64,000 nucleotides of DNA. Origin: an uncultured Collinsella sp. Its GTDB lineage: Bacteria > Actinomycetota > Coriobacteriia > Coriobacteriales > Coriobacteriaceae. The number at the start of each line of letters is the position of its first letter. Position 1 is the stretch's first letter. Of the stretch, positions 1 through 8,521 are shown piece by piece. The notes beneath the pieces are model-generated. The model made no database searches. It was not told the DNA's origin and saw only the letters and a program-made list of their open reading frames with translations. A program made the position numbers and the translations under genes. Where the stretch lies: the NCBI GenBank assembly GCA_958437935.1, contig CAUBPS010000004.1, forward strand, positions 62,001 through 126,000, read 5' to 3'.

Positions 1-22
1 ACTATTCAAAACACACAAAGGC

Positions 23-134
23 GGTAGGTAATTAAGCCAACCACGGAACCGGGATGCGAAAGGAGGCCCGCATATGAATTGCTTACCAAGACGAATGCCG
101 GGCTCCTGTTTGCGTCCGTTGGCGTGATCAGGAG
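23..134 (+). promoter_or_regulatory. Structured 5' leader of metY, class unknown
   Basis: The bases before metY can fold extensively. Bases 23-33 pair with 77-87 over 11 pairs (two G-U), enclosing a small hairpin 54-58/69-73. Bases 61-70 could instead pair with 99-107, and 103-108 with 129-134; these last two stems exclude each other, as expected of a switch. The position before a methionine-pathway gene suggests regulation by a sulfur metabolite. I do not see the conserved core of SAM-I, SAM-IV, SAH, T-box or cobalamin RNAs, so the class is open and the leader may begin outside the window. Confidence 0.4.
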
Positions 135-188
135 ACAGCAACTTACTTCTCTTACTCTTATTACTTTTGTTCAATCAAGGAGATCATC

Positions 189-1499
189 ATGAGCCAGTTT
201 ATCAACAACCCCGAGCACACCTTTGGTTTCGATACCCTGCAGCTGCACGTTGGCCAGGAGAGCGCCGATCCTGCATCCGACTCCCGTGCCGTGCCTATCT
301 ACCAGACCACGAGCTATGTGTTCCGCAATTCCCAGCACGCCGCCGACCGCTTTGGTCTTGCCGACGCCGGTAACATCTATGGCCGTCTGACCAACTCCAC
401 CCAGGGCGTCTTCGAGGACCGTATCGCCGCACTCGAGGGTGGCGTGGCAGGTCTTGCCGTCGCCTCCGGTGCTGCTGCCATCACCTATACCCTGCAGGCT
501 CTTGCCCAGGCCGGTGACCACGTGGTGGCTCAGAAGACCATTTACGGTGGCTCCTACAACCTGCTGGAGCATACGCTCTCCCAGTTTGGCGTCGAGACCA
601 CGTTTGTCGATGCCCATAACCTGAAAGAGGTCGAGGGTGCCATCAAGGACAACACCACGGTCATCTATCTCGAGACGCTCGGCAACCCCAACTCCGACAT
701 CCCCAACATCGACGCCATCTCCGAGATCGCCAAGAGGCACGGTCTGCCGGTTGTCGTCGACAACACTTTCGGCACCCCGTATCTGTTCCGTCCGCTGGAG
801 CATGGCGCCAACATCGTTGTCCACTCCGCAACCAAGTTCATCGGCGGCCACGGCACCTCGCTGGGCGGTGTGATCGTCGACGGCGGTAACTTCAATTGGA
901 AGGCGAGCGGAAAGTACGCCCAGATCGCTGAGCCCAACCCCTCCTACCATGGTGTTTCGTTTGCCGAGGCTGCCGGTCCCGCCGCCTTCGCAACCTATGT
1001 CCGTGCCATCCTGCTGCGTGACGAGGGTGCCTGCATCAGCCCGTTCAACGCCTGGGTCCTGCTCCAGGGCACCGAGACCCTGTCGCTGCGCGTCGACCGC
1101 CATGTCGAGAACACCAAGAAGGTCGTTGAGTTCCTGGCTGGTGACAGCCATGTCGCCAAGGTGAACCACCCGAGCCTGCCTGAGCACCCCGATCACGAGC
1201 TCTATCAGAAGTACTTCCCCAACGGCGGCGCTTCGATCTTCACCTTTGAGATTAAGGGTGGCCAGGAGGCTGCCTGGAAGTTCATCGATCATCTGCAGGT
1301 GTTCTCGCTGCTCGCCAACGTGGCCGACGTCAAGTCGCTCGTCGTGCACCCGGCTACCACCACGCACTCCCAGCTCTCTGCCGAGGAGCTCGCCGAGCAG
1401 AACATCACGCCCTCCACGATCCGTCTTTCCATCGGTACCGAGAACGCCGAGGACATCATTTGGGATCTGAAGCAGGCCTTTGCCGCGCTGGACGAGTAA
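189..1499 (+). CDS. metY: O-acetylhomoserine sulfhydrylase (aminocarboxypropyltransferase)
   Basis: This cytoplasmic PLP enzyme makes homocysteine from O-acetylhomoserine and sulfide, the direct sulfhydrylation route to methionine. The 436-residue length is normal for the Cys/Met metabolism PLP family. The Schiff-base lysine is K216 in SATKFIGGHGT, preceded by the cofactor-binding Asp of VVVDNTF (about residue 191). The ATG follows AAGGAG at 177-182 with six bases spacing. The gene stands alone, with a structured leader upstream and a strong terminator at 1561-1599, so it is probably monocistronic. The family also contains cystathionine gamma-synthase and gamma-lyase; the length, the long C-terminal insert and the GGHGTSLGG motif favour the OAH sulfhydrylase branch. 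Confidence 0.9.
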   Translation: MSQFINNPEHTFGFDTLQLHVGQESADPASDSRAVPIYQTTSYVFRNSQHAADRFGLADAGNIYGRLTNSTQGVFEDRIAALEGGVAGLAVASGAAAITYTLQALAQAGDHVVAQKTIYGGSYNLLEHTLSQFGVETTFVDAHNLKEVEGAIKDNTTVIYLETLGNPNSDIPNIDAISEIAKRHGLPVVVDNTFGTPYLFRPLEHGANIVVHSATKFIGGHGTSLGGVIVDGGNFNWKASGKYAQIAEPNPSYHGVSFAEAAGPAAFATYVRAILLRDEGACISPFNAWVLLQGTETLSLRVDRHVENTKKVVEFLAGDSHVAKVNHPSLPEHPDHELYQKYFPNGGASIFTFEIKGGQEAAWKFIDHLQVFSLLANVADVKSLVVHPATTTHSQLSAEELAEQNITPSTIRLSIGTENAEDIIWDLKQAFAALDE

Positions 1500-1560
1500 G
1501 GCGACTTGTGCAAGGACCCCTTGCGACTCGATAGGTATAACTGCATAAATGCCTGCTCAA

Positions 1561-1599
1561 GACGCCTGCGCAAGCAATGGTTGCGCAGGCGTCTTTTTT
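1561..1599 (+). terminator. Intrinsic terminator of metY
   Basis: A perfect 13-bp stem (1561-1573 with 1581-1593), a 7-base loop and a run of six T. Confidence 0.92.
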
Positions 1600-1810
1600 G
1601 CATAGGAAGGGCGCTATTACAGGGTTTTTGGCATGCTTTATGCATTTGAGTTGTGGAAAACTCCTGTTGAGAGGATGTGAGTTTTACGCAATTGACGTGC
1701 GCCTTTTGAGTAAAACCGCAGGTCGCGATTTGCTCGAGGTACTATGCAGCGCGATCGAATCACACGCAGCTCAAACGCAGCAAAAACGCACTACGGAGGT
1801 TTCCAGCTAC
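1600..1810 (+). other. Upstream region of the secreted protein at 1811
   Basis: These 211 bases contain no convincing gene. They hold two small inverted repeats (1648-1663, and 1681-1687 with 1710-1716), which may be operators or leader hairpins, then a good ribosome binding site (GGAGG near 1796-1800). No clear -35/-10 pair was found. Confidence 0.35.
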
Positions 1811-2587
1811 ATGAGGATCGATTCGCGAAAACCGAAAGCCGCCGCCCTTTCCGCCGCTCTGACCGTGGCGCTTTTGGCGGGCGCCGGCGCAACTGATGCC
1901 CACGCGGCAACACTGTCCGATACGGTTGGATCTACGCCGTCCGAGACGACGCTGGTACAGCCCGTTGATTATCGCGGTGACGGTTATGGCTCTATGCAGG
2001 AGTGGAACGCCTCGATGGAGGCCAAGCGCGATTCCCTTGAGATGCGTGCTCAGATTATCCTAAACATGTATGGTGACTATGCCACCGATGACGAGCGCGC
2101 TGTGCTGCAGGGTTGTATCGATGGTGCGGGCAGCCTTTTGACGATGGGGGAGGTCGACACGAAGTCGACCGAGCTCGATGAGCTGCGCACTGCGCTTGAG
2201 AATGCCAAGCGCGAAGCGCTCGAGGCTGCTGCCGCCGAGGCGGAGGCTGCCGAGGCCGCCCAGGCTTCGTACTACAACGCCGGTTACACTCCGTCCTACG
2301 CGTCTGCCACGTCCTACGCGAACGGATCGGGCCTGACGCGCTCTGCGGGTGTCAATAACTACAACGGGCGCCGTGAGACCTATTACAGCAGCAATGTGCT
2401 TTATCACTATCGCACGGGCGAATGGACTCAGGATTCTGAGGGCTTCTGGCGCGATTCCGACGGCTATTACGTTGTTGCCGTGGGCGATATGGCCCAGGGC
2501 TCGACCTTTACGGGCTCCAAGGGTGATTGCAAGGTCTATGACTCCGGCTGCGCCGCCGGAACCACCGACTACTACACCGGTTGGTAA
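1811..2587 (+). CDS. Secreted or surface protein with coiled coil and Tyr-rich C-terminus, function unknown
   Basis: The ATG at 1811 follows GGAGG and begins a clear signal peptide: positive RKPK, a hydrophobic ALTVALLAGAGA core and an AHA cleavage site near residue 32. The mature part has a short helical region (residues about 60-150) rich in Glu, Ala and Arg with coiled-coil character, a Tyr/Ser-rich linker, and a 60-residue C-terminal domain with many Trp, Tyr and Gly and two Cys (GDCKVYDSGC). An in-frame open stretch continues upstream but lacks a ribosome binding site. It resembles export/envelope proteins of Coriobacteriia in overall design; I do not recognise a catalytic motif. Confidence 0.72.
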   Translation: MRIDSRKPKAAALSAALTVALLAGAGATDAHAATLSDTVGSTPSETTLVQPVDYRGDGYGSMQEWNASMEAKRDSLEMRAQIILNMYGDYATDDERAVLQGCIDGAGSLLTMGEVDTKSTELDELRTALENAKREALEAAAAEAEAAEAAQASYYNAGYTPSYASATSYANGSGLTRSAGVNNYNGRRETYYSSNVLYHYRTGEWTQDSEGFWRDSDGYYVVAVGDMAQGSTFTGSKGDCKVYDSGCAAGTTDYYTGW

Positions 2588-2778
2588 TCTGCCATCAGAA
2601 CAAAATAGGCACATGATGGGCGGGCGTCTTTACTGAGCTTTTAGGCAACGTAAAGCCGCCCTTTCTTTATGTGCGTTTGAGTTAACAGAGCCCTTACCGT
2701 GGCGGTACGCTGGGCGTATGCATGCGGGGCACACTGGTTCATGAGAAATAAGGTCTTTCTCGTGGAGGAAGTGGTCTC

Positions 2779-2985
2779 ATGAACGCTCGAGATATCGCTA
2801 TCGCCGCCGTCGCATTGGTACTTGGCTGTCTTGGCCCTACAGCTGCGTTTGTCGCAGGCATGCAGGGCTCGTGCGGGGCTGCTCCTATTGTGGTCGGCGC
2901 GCTCATCGCAGCAGCGCTGCTGGGAAGTGCGGGCGTGACCCTTTGTCGCGATGACGAGGACGAGACGCCGCAGGTGCGGCGCTAG
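2779..2985 (+). CDS. Small two-helix membrane protein, function unknown
   Basis: A 68-residue protein with two hydrophobic segments (about residues 6-27 and 34-55) and a short charged C-terminal tail (DDEDE). The ATG follows GGAGG (about 2763-2767), a believable but long spacing. It stands alone between the secreted protein and a bidirectional terminator. Function cannot be assigned from sequence. Confidence 0.55.
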   Translation: MNARDIAIAAVALVLGCLGPTAAFVAGMQGSCGAAPIVVGALIAAALLGSAGVTLCRDDEDETPQVRR

Positions 2986-3023
2986 CCGTTGTGAAGCTGG
3001 TTTTGCCCATAGATGAAGAAGGA

Positions 3024-3058
3024 AGCCGCCGCAAGGGGAGTGCCCTTTGCGGCGGCTT
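3024..3058. terminator. Bidirectional terminator between convergent genes
   Basis: Long GC-rich stem around a GAGTG loop, with T-rich sequence on both sides. It lies between the small membrane protein on the plus strand and panE on the minus strand and can serve both. Confidence 0.8.
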
Positions 3059-3093
3059 TGCTCTTGAGGCTGTTGGCTGCGGTGCGTCGAGCG

Positions 3094-4008
3094 CTACCAG
3101 CTGGCCTCGATTTCGCGGATGCGCGAATAGAGCCATTCGTTTTGCGGCACCTGGATACCGTGCTTGGCCGCGAGGTGGCAGATGGTACCCGCAAATTCCT
3201 CGACCTCGGTTCTGCGTTGAGCGATGCGGTCTTGCGCCATCGAGGGCATGCCGGCGGGATCGAGCCCTTTTATGAGACGCACCATCTGCGTCAGGTCTTC
3301 CTCGGTGAGCTCGATGCCCTCGGCATTGGCGACTGCAAGCGTCTCGCGCATGGCGGAGACAAAACTGCGGAGCTGCTCGGAGCCCTGCTCCGTAGCGCTT
3401 CCGTAGGTGCCGCCGTAGGCCATACAGGTCTGGTTGATGCCGTCGTTGAGCATGAGTTTGGCCCACATGCGATGTGCGGTGTCGTGCTCGACGGTATGGG
3501 CGATGCCGCAACGCGTGTAGAGCTCGTCGATGGCGATAACGGTTGCGGGGTCGGTGCCCGCTGCCGCACCAAAGCGGATCTCGCCGGCATTGGTATAGGT
3601 GAGCTCCTCGTTGAGGAATACGGCGTCCATGCCCTGGCAGATACCAAGGACGGTGTGCTCCCAGCCAAAGCGCTCGGCAATCTTCTGCTCGCTCGTGATG
3701 CCGTTGCACAGCGACGCGATCAGCGTGTCGGGTCCCACGACGCTTTCCAGGGTTTTGAGCGCCACATCGAGTCCGGTTGTCTTGACCGTGAGGATGACCA
3801 GATCGGCGGGTGTCGCCTCGCTGGCGCGGACGGACGTGAGATCGCAGGGCTTGCCGTTGACGGTGAGCGTGTCGTTCGCATGGCGCTCAAAGCGAGCGTC
3901 GTCCATGACGTATTCGACGGCATCGTTGCCGAGTGCCTGGGCGATCATGCTGCCGTAGAGTAGCCCGACGCCGCCCTTGCCGATAAAGGCGACCTTGTTG
4001 ATCTGCAT
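3094..4008 (-). CDS. panE: 2-dehydropantoate 2-reductase (ketopantoate reductase)
   Basis: Reduces ketopantoate to pantoate with NADPH in pantothenate and coenzyme A synthesis. The N-terminal Rossmann motif GKGGVG is at residues 10-15, the conserved CNG near 101-103, and the catalytic lysine in MWAKLMLNDGINQ near residue 184. The 304-residue length fits the ketopantoate reductase/ApbA family. An ATG nine bases further upstream is in frame, but the GGGGAG motif is correctly spaced only for the ATG at 4008. Other members of this family act on different 2-oxo acids, so substrate rests on family assignment. Confidence 0.85.
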   Translation of the reverse strand: MQINKVAFIGKGGVGLLYGSMIAQALGNDAVEYVMDDARFERHANDTLTVNGKPCDLTSVRASEATPADLVILTVKTTGLDVALKTLESVVGPDTLIASLCNGITSEQKIAERFGWEHTVLGICQGMDAVFLNEELTYTNAGEIRFGAAAGTDPATVIAIDELYTRCGIAHTVEHDTAHRMWAKLMLNDGINQTCMAYGGTYGSATEQGSEQLRSFVSAMRETLAVANAEGIELTEEDLTQMVRLIKGLDPAGMPSMAQDRIAQRRTEVEEFAGTICHLAAKHGIQVPQNEWLYSRIREIEASW

Positions 4009-4128
4009 GTGAATCATCTCCCCATAAAAAGGCGCCCGCGTATGGGGCGCCTGATGGATTGTATGCCGCCGGGGTGATTGATGGGTGCGCGGAGCGGCTG
4101 TTATGAAAAAGAAACGTTTGCCTGGACG

Positions 4129-4899
4129 CTACGCTGCAGGGCAGACCGCAAAGACGCGTGCGGGATATCCAACGCCATCGCGTACCTTGGGGAAGGTGCA
4201 GAAGATGACGGCGCCCGTGGCGGGAAGCTCGTCTAGATGGTCCATGACCTCGATCTGATAGCGGTCGACCGAGAGGATGTACTGCTCGCCGGGGTAGGGG
4301 TAGGCGTCCTCACGCGTGGTCACGCTCGCCGGGTCGGTGTCAGCCGGCTCGTGGCCGATGGCGCCGATGTTGCGCTCTTCTACAAGCCATTTGATGGCGT
4401 CGAGGTCCCAGCCGGGGTAGTGGGGCTGGCCGTCCTCGTCCTTGTTTTCGAGGTCGGTGAGCTTGGACCAGTCGGAGCGGAAGGCGACGAAAGCGTCTTT
4501 GGGAATGCGACCGTGCTCATCCTCCCATGCTTCGAGGTCCTCGACGGTCAGGACGTAGTCGGGATTTGTGGCGCACTCCTCGTGTTTGTCGATCACACAG
4601 AGCGGATGCATAAACTCGATGGGTTCAATCTCTCCAAGGGAACGGCCGTCAACATGGAAGTGGCGCGGTGCGTCGACATGCGTGCCGTACTGCGAAGCAA
4701 CCGAATACTGGAAGCAGCGCATGGGCGCGAGCATGTCCTCGGGCGTGCCGGGCAGGTAGTCGAAGAGCTTGGTGGACTCAAAAGGCTTAAAGCCAAACCA
4801 GTGCGGGGTGTCGCACGAGAGCGTGTGAGTGAGGTCGACCCAGCGATAATCGGTGCTTTTGAGCTGGGTTGCGAGGTTCCAAAGGTCGAGCGCGGGCAT
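4129..4899 (-). CDS. Cyclase-family metal-dependent hydrolase (kynurenine formamidase fold)
   Basis: A 256-residue member of the putative cyclase family (PF04199), which includes kynurenine formamidase and other metal-dependent amide or lactone hydrolases. The family metal site is visible as YGTHVDAPRHF at residues 71-81 (His74, Asp76, His80). The ATG at 4899 follows AAAGGAG. The gene lies upstream of panE in the same direction, about 120 bases away. No tryptophan catabolic genes are nearby, so the substrate is unknown; a role on a cyclic imide, lactone or formamide is possible. Confidence 0.8.
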   Translation of the reverse strand: MPALDLWNLATQLKSTDYRWVDLTHTLSCDTPHWFGFKPFESTKLFDYLPGTPEDMLAPMRCFQYSVASQYGTHVDAPRHFHVDGRSLGEIEPIEFMHPLCVIDKHEECATNPDYVLTVEDLEAWEDEHGRIPKDAFVAFRSDWSKLTDLENKDEDGQPHYPGWDLDAIKWLVEERNIGAIGHEPADTDPASVTTREDAYPYPGEQYILSVDRYQIEVMDHLDELPATGAVIFCTFPKVRDGVGYPARVFAVCPAA

Positions 4900-5062
4900 G
4901 GTTGACTCCTTTCATCGGGCTTTTTGCTGATGTTAAAGCGGTGCCGTGACAGCTCGATTTCTGCTGCGTTACGATACGTTCTCGATTGCGATTCCACGAT
5001 GTTTCGGCCGCGTGACCATTGTGTTTCGCCTTGCCGGGGCGCTGATGGCGAAAGGAGGGGCC

Positions 5063-6250
5063 GTGCAATACCGCGTTGACCCCAAAAGTGGTAACCGAAT
5101 ATCCGCTCTGGGTCTGGGCTGCATGAGATTTCCCGGTGCGCCGGGCCATCCGGATGCGAAGACAGCCGATGCCATCATTTCCCGTGCGGTGGAACAGGGG
5201 ATTAATTATCTGGATACCGCGTATCTCTATCCCGGTAACGAGGTGTGCGTGGGCGCCTCACTTGAGCGCTTGGGGCTACGCGACCGGGTGTTGCTGGCGA
5301 CCAAACTGCCGCATGCTTCGTGCAAGTGCGCGGAGGATTTCGACCGGTTTTTCGACGAACAACTGCGCCGCCTGCGAACCGATCATATCGACTATTACCT
5401 CATGCACAACATCACCTCGCCCGCCCAGTGGGAGCGCGTGGTGGCGTTGGGTATCGAGGACTGGATCGCGCGTCAAAAGGCGGCGGGGCGCATTCGCCAG
5501 ATTGGTTTTTCGTACCACGGCAGCGCCGCGGACTTCCTCACGATGCTTGACGCGTATGACTGGGATTTTTGCCAGATCCAGTACAACTACGCTGGAGAGC
5601 GCTACCAAGCGGGAACGGCGGGACTCATGGCGGCTGCGGAGCGCGGACTCGCGGTGTTTGTGATGGAGCCGCTTTTGGGTGGACGCCTGGCGGGCAAGCT
5701 GCCTCCGCGGGCCCGCGCCGTGCTCGATGACGTACGCGATCCGTACCTGAAGTCGCCGGCTGCTTGGGGCCTTTCGTGGGTGTGGAACCATCCTCAAGTC
5801 AAGATGCTGCTTTCGGGCATGACCGATACCGCGCAGGTGGACGAGAACGCGGCATTGGCGGATCGCGCACTGCCGGATTCGATGACAACAGAGCAGCTCG
5901 ACACCATCGCACGTGTGCTGGGAGAGTTTGAGAAATCGAATCGCGTGCCCTGTACGGGGTGCGGCTACTGCATGCCGTGCCCCAAGGGCATCAATATTCC
6001 CGGCTGCTTTGGCGCCTACAACGCGAGCTACGCGCATAGTTGGTTTACGGGGCTGTCTCAGTACTTTACGGCGAGCGCGGTGCGGACGAACGAGCCCAAG
6101 CTGGCGAGCAATTGCGTCAAGTGCGGCAAATGCGCACGTCACTGCCCACAGCACATCGATATTCCCGAGCGTCTCGACGATGTGCGCCGACGTTTCCAGC
6201 CTGGCCCCGTAACGGCCGCGCTTAAAGCCTTTTGCAAAACGCGTTCCTGA
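5063..6250 (+). CDS. Aldo/keto reductase with C-terminal 4Fe-4S domain
   Basis: A 395-residue oxidoreductase with an N-terminal aldo/keto reductase barrel: catalytic residues appear as LDTAYLYPG (Asp and Tyr), LATKLP (Lys) and YYLMHN (His). Two cysteine clusters follow, PCTGCGYCMPCP and NCVKCGKCARHCP, each typical of 4Fe-4S ferredoxin-like binding. Such proteins are common in anaerobes; their physiological substrates are mostly unknown. The GTG at 5063 is chosen because AAAGGAGG ends five bases before it and the protein then begins with the conserved barrel strand; an upstream ATG (5045) overlaps the ribosome binding site. Confidence 0.85.
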   Translation: MQYRVDPKSGNRISALGLGCMRFPGAPGHPDAKTADAIISRAVEQGINYLDTAYLYPGNEVCVGASLERLGLRDRVLLATKLPHASCKCAEDFDRFFDEQLRRLRTDHIDYYLMHNITSPAQWERVVALGIEDWIARQKAAGRIRQIGFSYHGSAADFLTMLDAYDWDFCQIQYNYAGERYQAGTAGLMAAAERGLAVFVMEPLLGGRLAGKLPPRARAVLDDVRDPYLKSPAAWGLSWVWNHPQVKMLLSGMTDTAQVDENAALADRALPDSMTTEQLDTIARVLGEFEKSNRVPCTGCGYCMPCPKGINIPGCFGAYNASYAHSWFTGLSQYFTASAVRTNEPKLASNCVKCGKCARHCPQHIDIPERLDDVRRRFQPGPVTAALKAFCKTRS

Positions 6251-6252
6251 TG

Positions 6253-6337
6253 CCCCTTTTATAAGTTGCGGTGGAATAGTTCCTGTTTGCGGCAGAATAG
6301 GGGCCAAACAGGAACTATTTCACCGCAACTGAAGGGG
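6253..6337 (+). repeat. Long hairpin element, copy 1, covering the RBS of the next gene
   Basis: Bases 6264-6289 pair with 6305-6330 in 26 consecutive pairs (one G-U), and outer CCCCTT (6253-6258) pairs with AAGGGG (6332-6337). That outer right arm is the ribosome binding site of the gene starting at 6344. A closely related element lies at 7412-7498. The outer 13-14 bases of the two stems are the same while the inner bases differ but stay paired. Confidence 0.85.
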
Positions 6338-6343
6338 GCTGTC

Positions 6344-7363
6344 GTGGGCCATCGGGATTCATGTGATGATTTGCGTGAGGTTCGTTGGGGCGTTTTGGGC
6401 GCTGGGCACATTTCGCATCGATTTGCATCGTCGCTCAAGAAGGTCGACGGGGCACGGCTGGTGGCTGCGGCCGGTCGCACTCCTGCACATGTCGAGGAAT
6501 TATGCCGAGCGTTTTCGATCGATGCTGCGCATGGCCATGCCTCGGTCGACGATAACGGCAATGCGGCTTATGACGCGCTGATTGCCGACCCCGATGTCGA
6601 CGCAATCTACTTGGCGCTTCCGCATGGCATGCATACGCGTTGGGCCTGTCGCGCGCTGTGCGCCGGAAAGGCCGTGCTGTGCGAAAAGCCGGCCGTTTTG
6701 AGTGAGGAAGAGGCTCTCTCGATTGCCTCCACCTCTCGCGAGCGCGGCGTGCTGTTTATGGAGGCGATGAAGAATCGGTTTTGCCCGATGCGCACTCGCG
6801 TGAAAGACTTGCTTGCGTCGGGTGAGCTTGGCCGTATTGTCTCGATTGAAAGCGTGCAAAAGCTCGATTACGGCGAGTCTCCTTCGGGCTATCTGCTTGA
6901 TCCGTTGCAGGGCGGCTGTCTATATGACATGGGCTGCTATGCGGTCGGTTGGTTTGAGGATTTGCTCGCGGGCGCTTGCGAGGTTTCGTCCCGTGAAGTT
7001 CGCTGGCGTGACGTATCGGGCGGTCGCGTCGATTGGGCCGACGAGATCCATATGAGCGTCGGCGGTATACCCATTCATATGGTGTGCGACGGCAAAGCAG
7101 CATATGAAAGCCGCTTAATGATTGCCTGCGAACGGGGTTCGGTGGAAATCGAGCGCCTCCATCGCCCCGAGCTCGCCCATGTGAAGTACTCCGACGGACG
7201 AATGCTCGAAATTAATGCCCCGTTTGAGGTCGATGATTTCTACGGCGAAATTCAGCATGCGACGCAGCTCGTCCAGACGGGAGAGCTTGAAAGCCCCGTT
7301 ATGCCTCTTGCCGCCACGCAGCGCTGCGCGCAGATTATCGATGCGATTCGCTTGACGCTCTAG
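6344..7363 (+). CDS. Gfo/Idh/MocA family oxidoreductase
   Basis: A 339-residue NAD(P)-dependent oxidoreductase. The N-terminal dinucleotide-binding loop is WGVLGAGHISHRF, and the family motif with the catalytic lysine is LCEKPAVLS. The C-terminal half (from EAMKNRF) is the usual alpha/beta substrate domain. These enzymes oxidise or reduce sugars, inositols and similar compounds; the substrate cannot be told here. I chose GTG 6344 because AAGGGGG precedes it and it gives a normal N-terminus; this binding site lies in the right arm of a long hairpin, so translation may be gated. Confidence 0.82.
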   Translation: MGHRDSCDDLREVRWGVLGAGHISHRFASSLKKVDGARLVAAAGRTPAHVEELCRAFSIDAAHGHASVDDNGNAAYDALIADPDVDAIYLALPHGMHTRWACRALCAGKAVLCEKPAVLSEEEALSIASTSRERGVLFMEAMKNRFCPMRTRVKDLLASGELGRIVSIESVQKLDYGESPSGYLLDPLQGGCLYDMGCYAVGWFEDLLAGACEVSSREVRWRDVSGGRVDWADEIHMSVGGIPIHMVCDGKAAYESRLMIACERGSVEIERLHRPELAHVKYSDGRMLEINAPFEVDDFYGEIQHATQLVQTGELESPVMPLAATQRCAQIIDAIRLTL

Positions 7364-7411
7364 GCTGCGGTGCTGGTGCTCAAGGGGGCTCGGCGGACCT
7401 TGCCCCTGATG

Positions 7412-7498
7412 CCCCTTTTATATCTTGCGGTGGAATACGGTCTGTTTGCGCCAAAATAAGGCACCAATAGACCGTATTTCACCGCAACTGATGAGGGG
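7412..7498 (+). repeat. Long hairpin element, copy 2, covering the RBS of nfo
   Basis: Bases 7425-7446 pair with 7466-7487 over 22 pairs (two G-U); outer CCCCT near 7412 faces AGGGGG near 7494-7499, the ribosome binding site of the endonuclease gene. The element shares the outer arms TTGCGGTGGAATA and TATTTCACCGCAA with copy 1 at 6253-6337. Confidence 0.85.
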
Positions 7499-7507
7499 GA
7501 GTTGGAG

Positions 7508-8374
7508 ATGCTGACGATCGGGTGTCATCTTTCGACGACGAAGGGCTATCGGGCAATGGGGGAGACGGCGTTGTCCATTGGTGCCAATACCTTTGCGTTC
7601 TTTACGCGCAACCCGCGCGGTGGCAAGGCAAAAGACCTTGACATGGATGACGTGGCGGCTCTGCGCGAGCTTATGGCGCAAAACGACTTTGGACCGCTAG
7701 TGGCGCATGCCCCGTATACCTATAACCCCTGCTCCGCTAAGGAGCGGGCGCGGGAGTTTGCCTTGGAGGCTATGGCGGAAGATTTGCAGCGTCTGGAAGC
7801 ACTGCCCGGCAACTACTACAACTTCCATCCCGGTGCGCATGTGGGACAGGGGGCAGACGCCGGCATTCAGATGATTGTCGACACGCTGTGCCAGGTGATG
7901 TTTGAGGGACAGCAGACGACGGTATTGCTTGAGACCATGGCGGGCAAGGGCACCGAGGTGGGCCGTAGCTTTGAAGAGCTGGCGCGCATTATCGAGGGCG
8001 TTGCCGCCAAGTGCCCGGAGCTGTCCGATAAGCTGGGCGTTTGTTTGGACACCTGCCATGTGAGCGATGCTGGCTACGACATCATCCATGACCTGGACGG
8101 CGTACTCGACGAGTTCGACCGCGTGGTGGGTATCGAGCGCTTGCGCGCCGTGCATATCAATGACTCCAAGAACCCCTGCGGCGCCCATAAGGATCGCCAC
8201 GAGTGCATCGGCAAGGGCTACCTGGGTAGTGAAGAGTTTGGCGGCGGTATGCAGGTTATGCAGAATATTGTATCGAATAGCCGCTTGCGTGCACTTCCAT
8301 TTATTTTGGAGACGCCGAACGAACTTGTAGGTTATGTAGCTGAAATCAAACTGCTAAGGTCATTGCAGCAGTAA
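7508..8374 (+). CDS. nfo: Endonuclease IV (AP endonuclease)
   Basis: A zinc-dependent apurinic/apyrimidinic endonuclease for base-excision repair. The 288-residue length and TIM-barrel signatures match: N-terminal [25 protein letters not shown] with metal-binding Asp and His, and [22 protein letters not shown] close to the C-terminus. ATG 7508 is spaced seven bases from GAGGGGGA; a TTG six bases earlier is possible but too close. Its ribosome binding site sits in the right arm of hairpin copy 2. No terminator is apparent downstream. Confidence 0.92.
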   Translation: MLTIGCHLSTTKGYRAMGETALSIGANTFAFFTRNPRGGKAKDLDMDDVAALRELMAQNDFGPLVAHAPYTYNPCSAKERAREFALEAMAEDLQRLEALPGNYYNFHPGAHVGQGADAGIQMIVDTLCQVMFEGQQTTVLLETMAGKGTEVGRSFEELARIIEGVAAKCPELSDKLGVCLDTCHVSDAGYDIIHDLDGVLDEFDRVVGIERLRAVHINDSKNPCGAHKDRHECIGKGYLGSEEFGGGMQVMQNIVSNSRLRALPFILETPNELVGYVAEIKLLRSLQQ

Positions 8375-8435
8375 TGACTGTTGCTAAGTGGAGTATTCCA
8401 TTCACGTTATGGGTTTGTTTCAATCAGTTTTCTCA

Positions 8436-8464
8436 TTGCAGATTCGTAATTCCGGGTGCATAAT
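8436..8464 (+). promoter_or_regulatory. Promoter of the amino-acid ABC transporter operon
   Basis: TTGCAG (8436-8441), 17 bases, CATAAT (8459-8464). It is well placed for a 50-base leader before the lipoprotein gene at 8522. Confidence 0.55.
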
Positions 8465-8521
8465 AGCCAACAGTTTTTGCAGACCTCTGAATCAAACGGG
8501 GTCACTGGAAGGAGACTGATT

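Noticed and set aside
171..1367. Long minus-strand open frame opposite metY
   Set aside because: It is the antisense shadow of a clear MetY gene, lacks a ribosome binding site and has no family features.
2618..2672. Terminator after the secreted protein at 1811
   Set aside because: GGGCGG-type arm and GCCGCCC pair only with bulges; not convincing enough.
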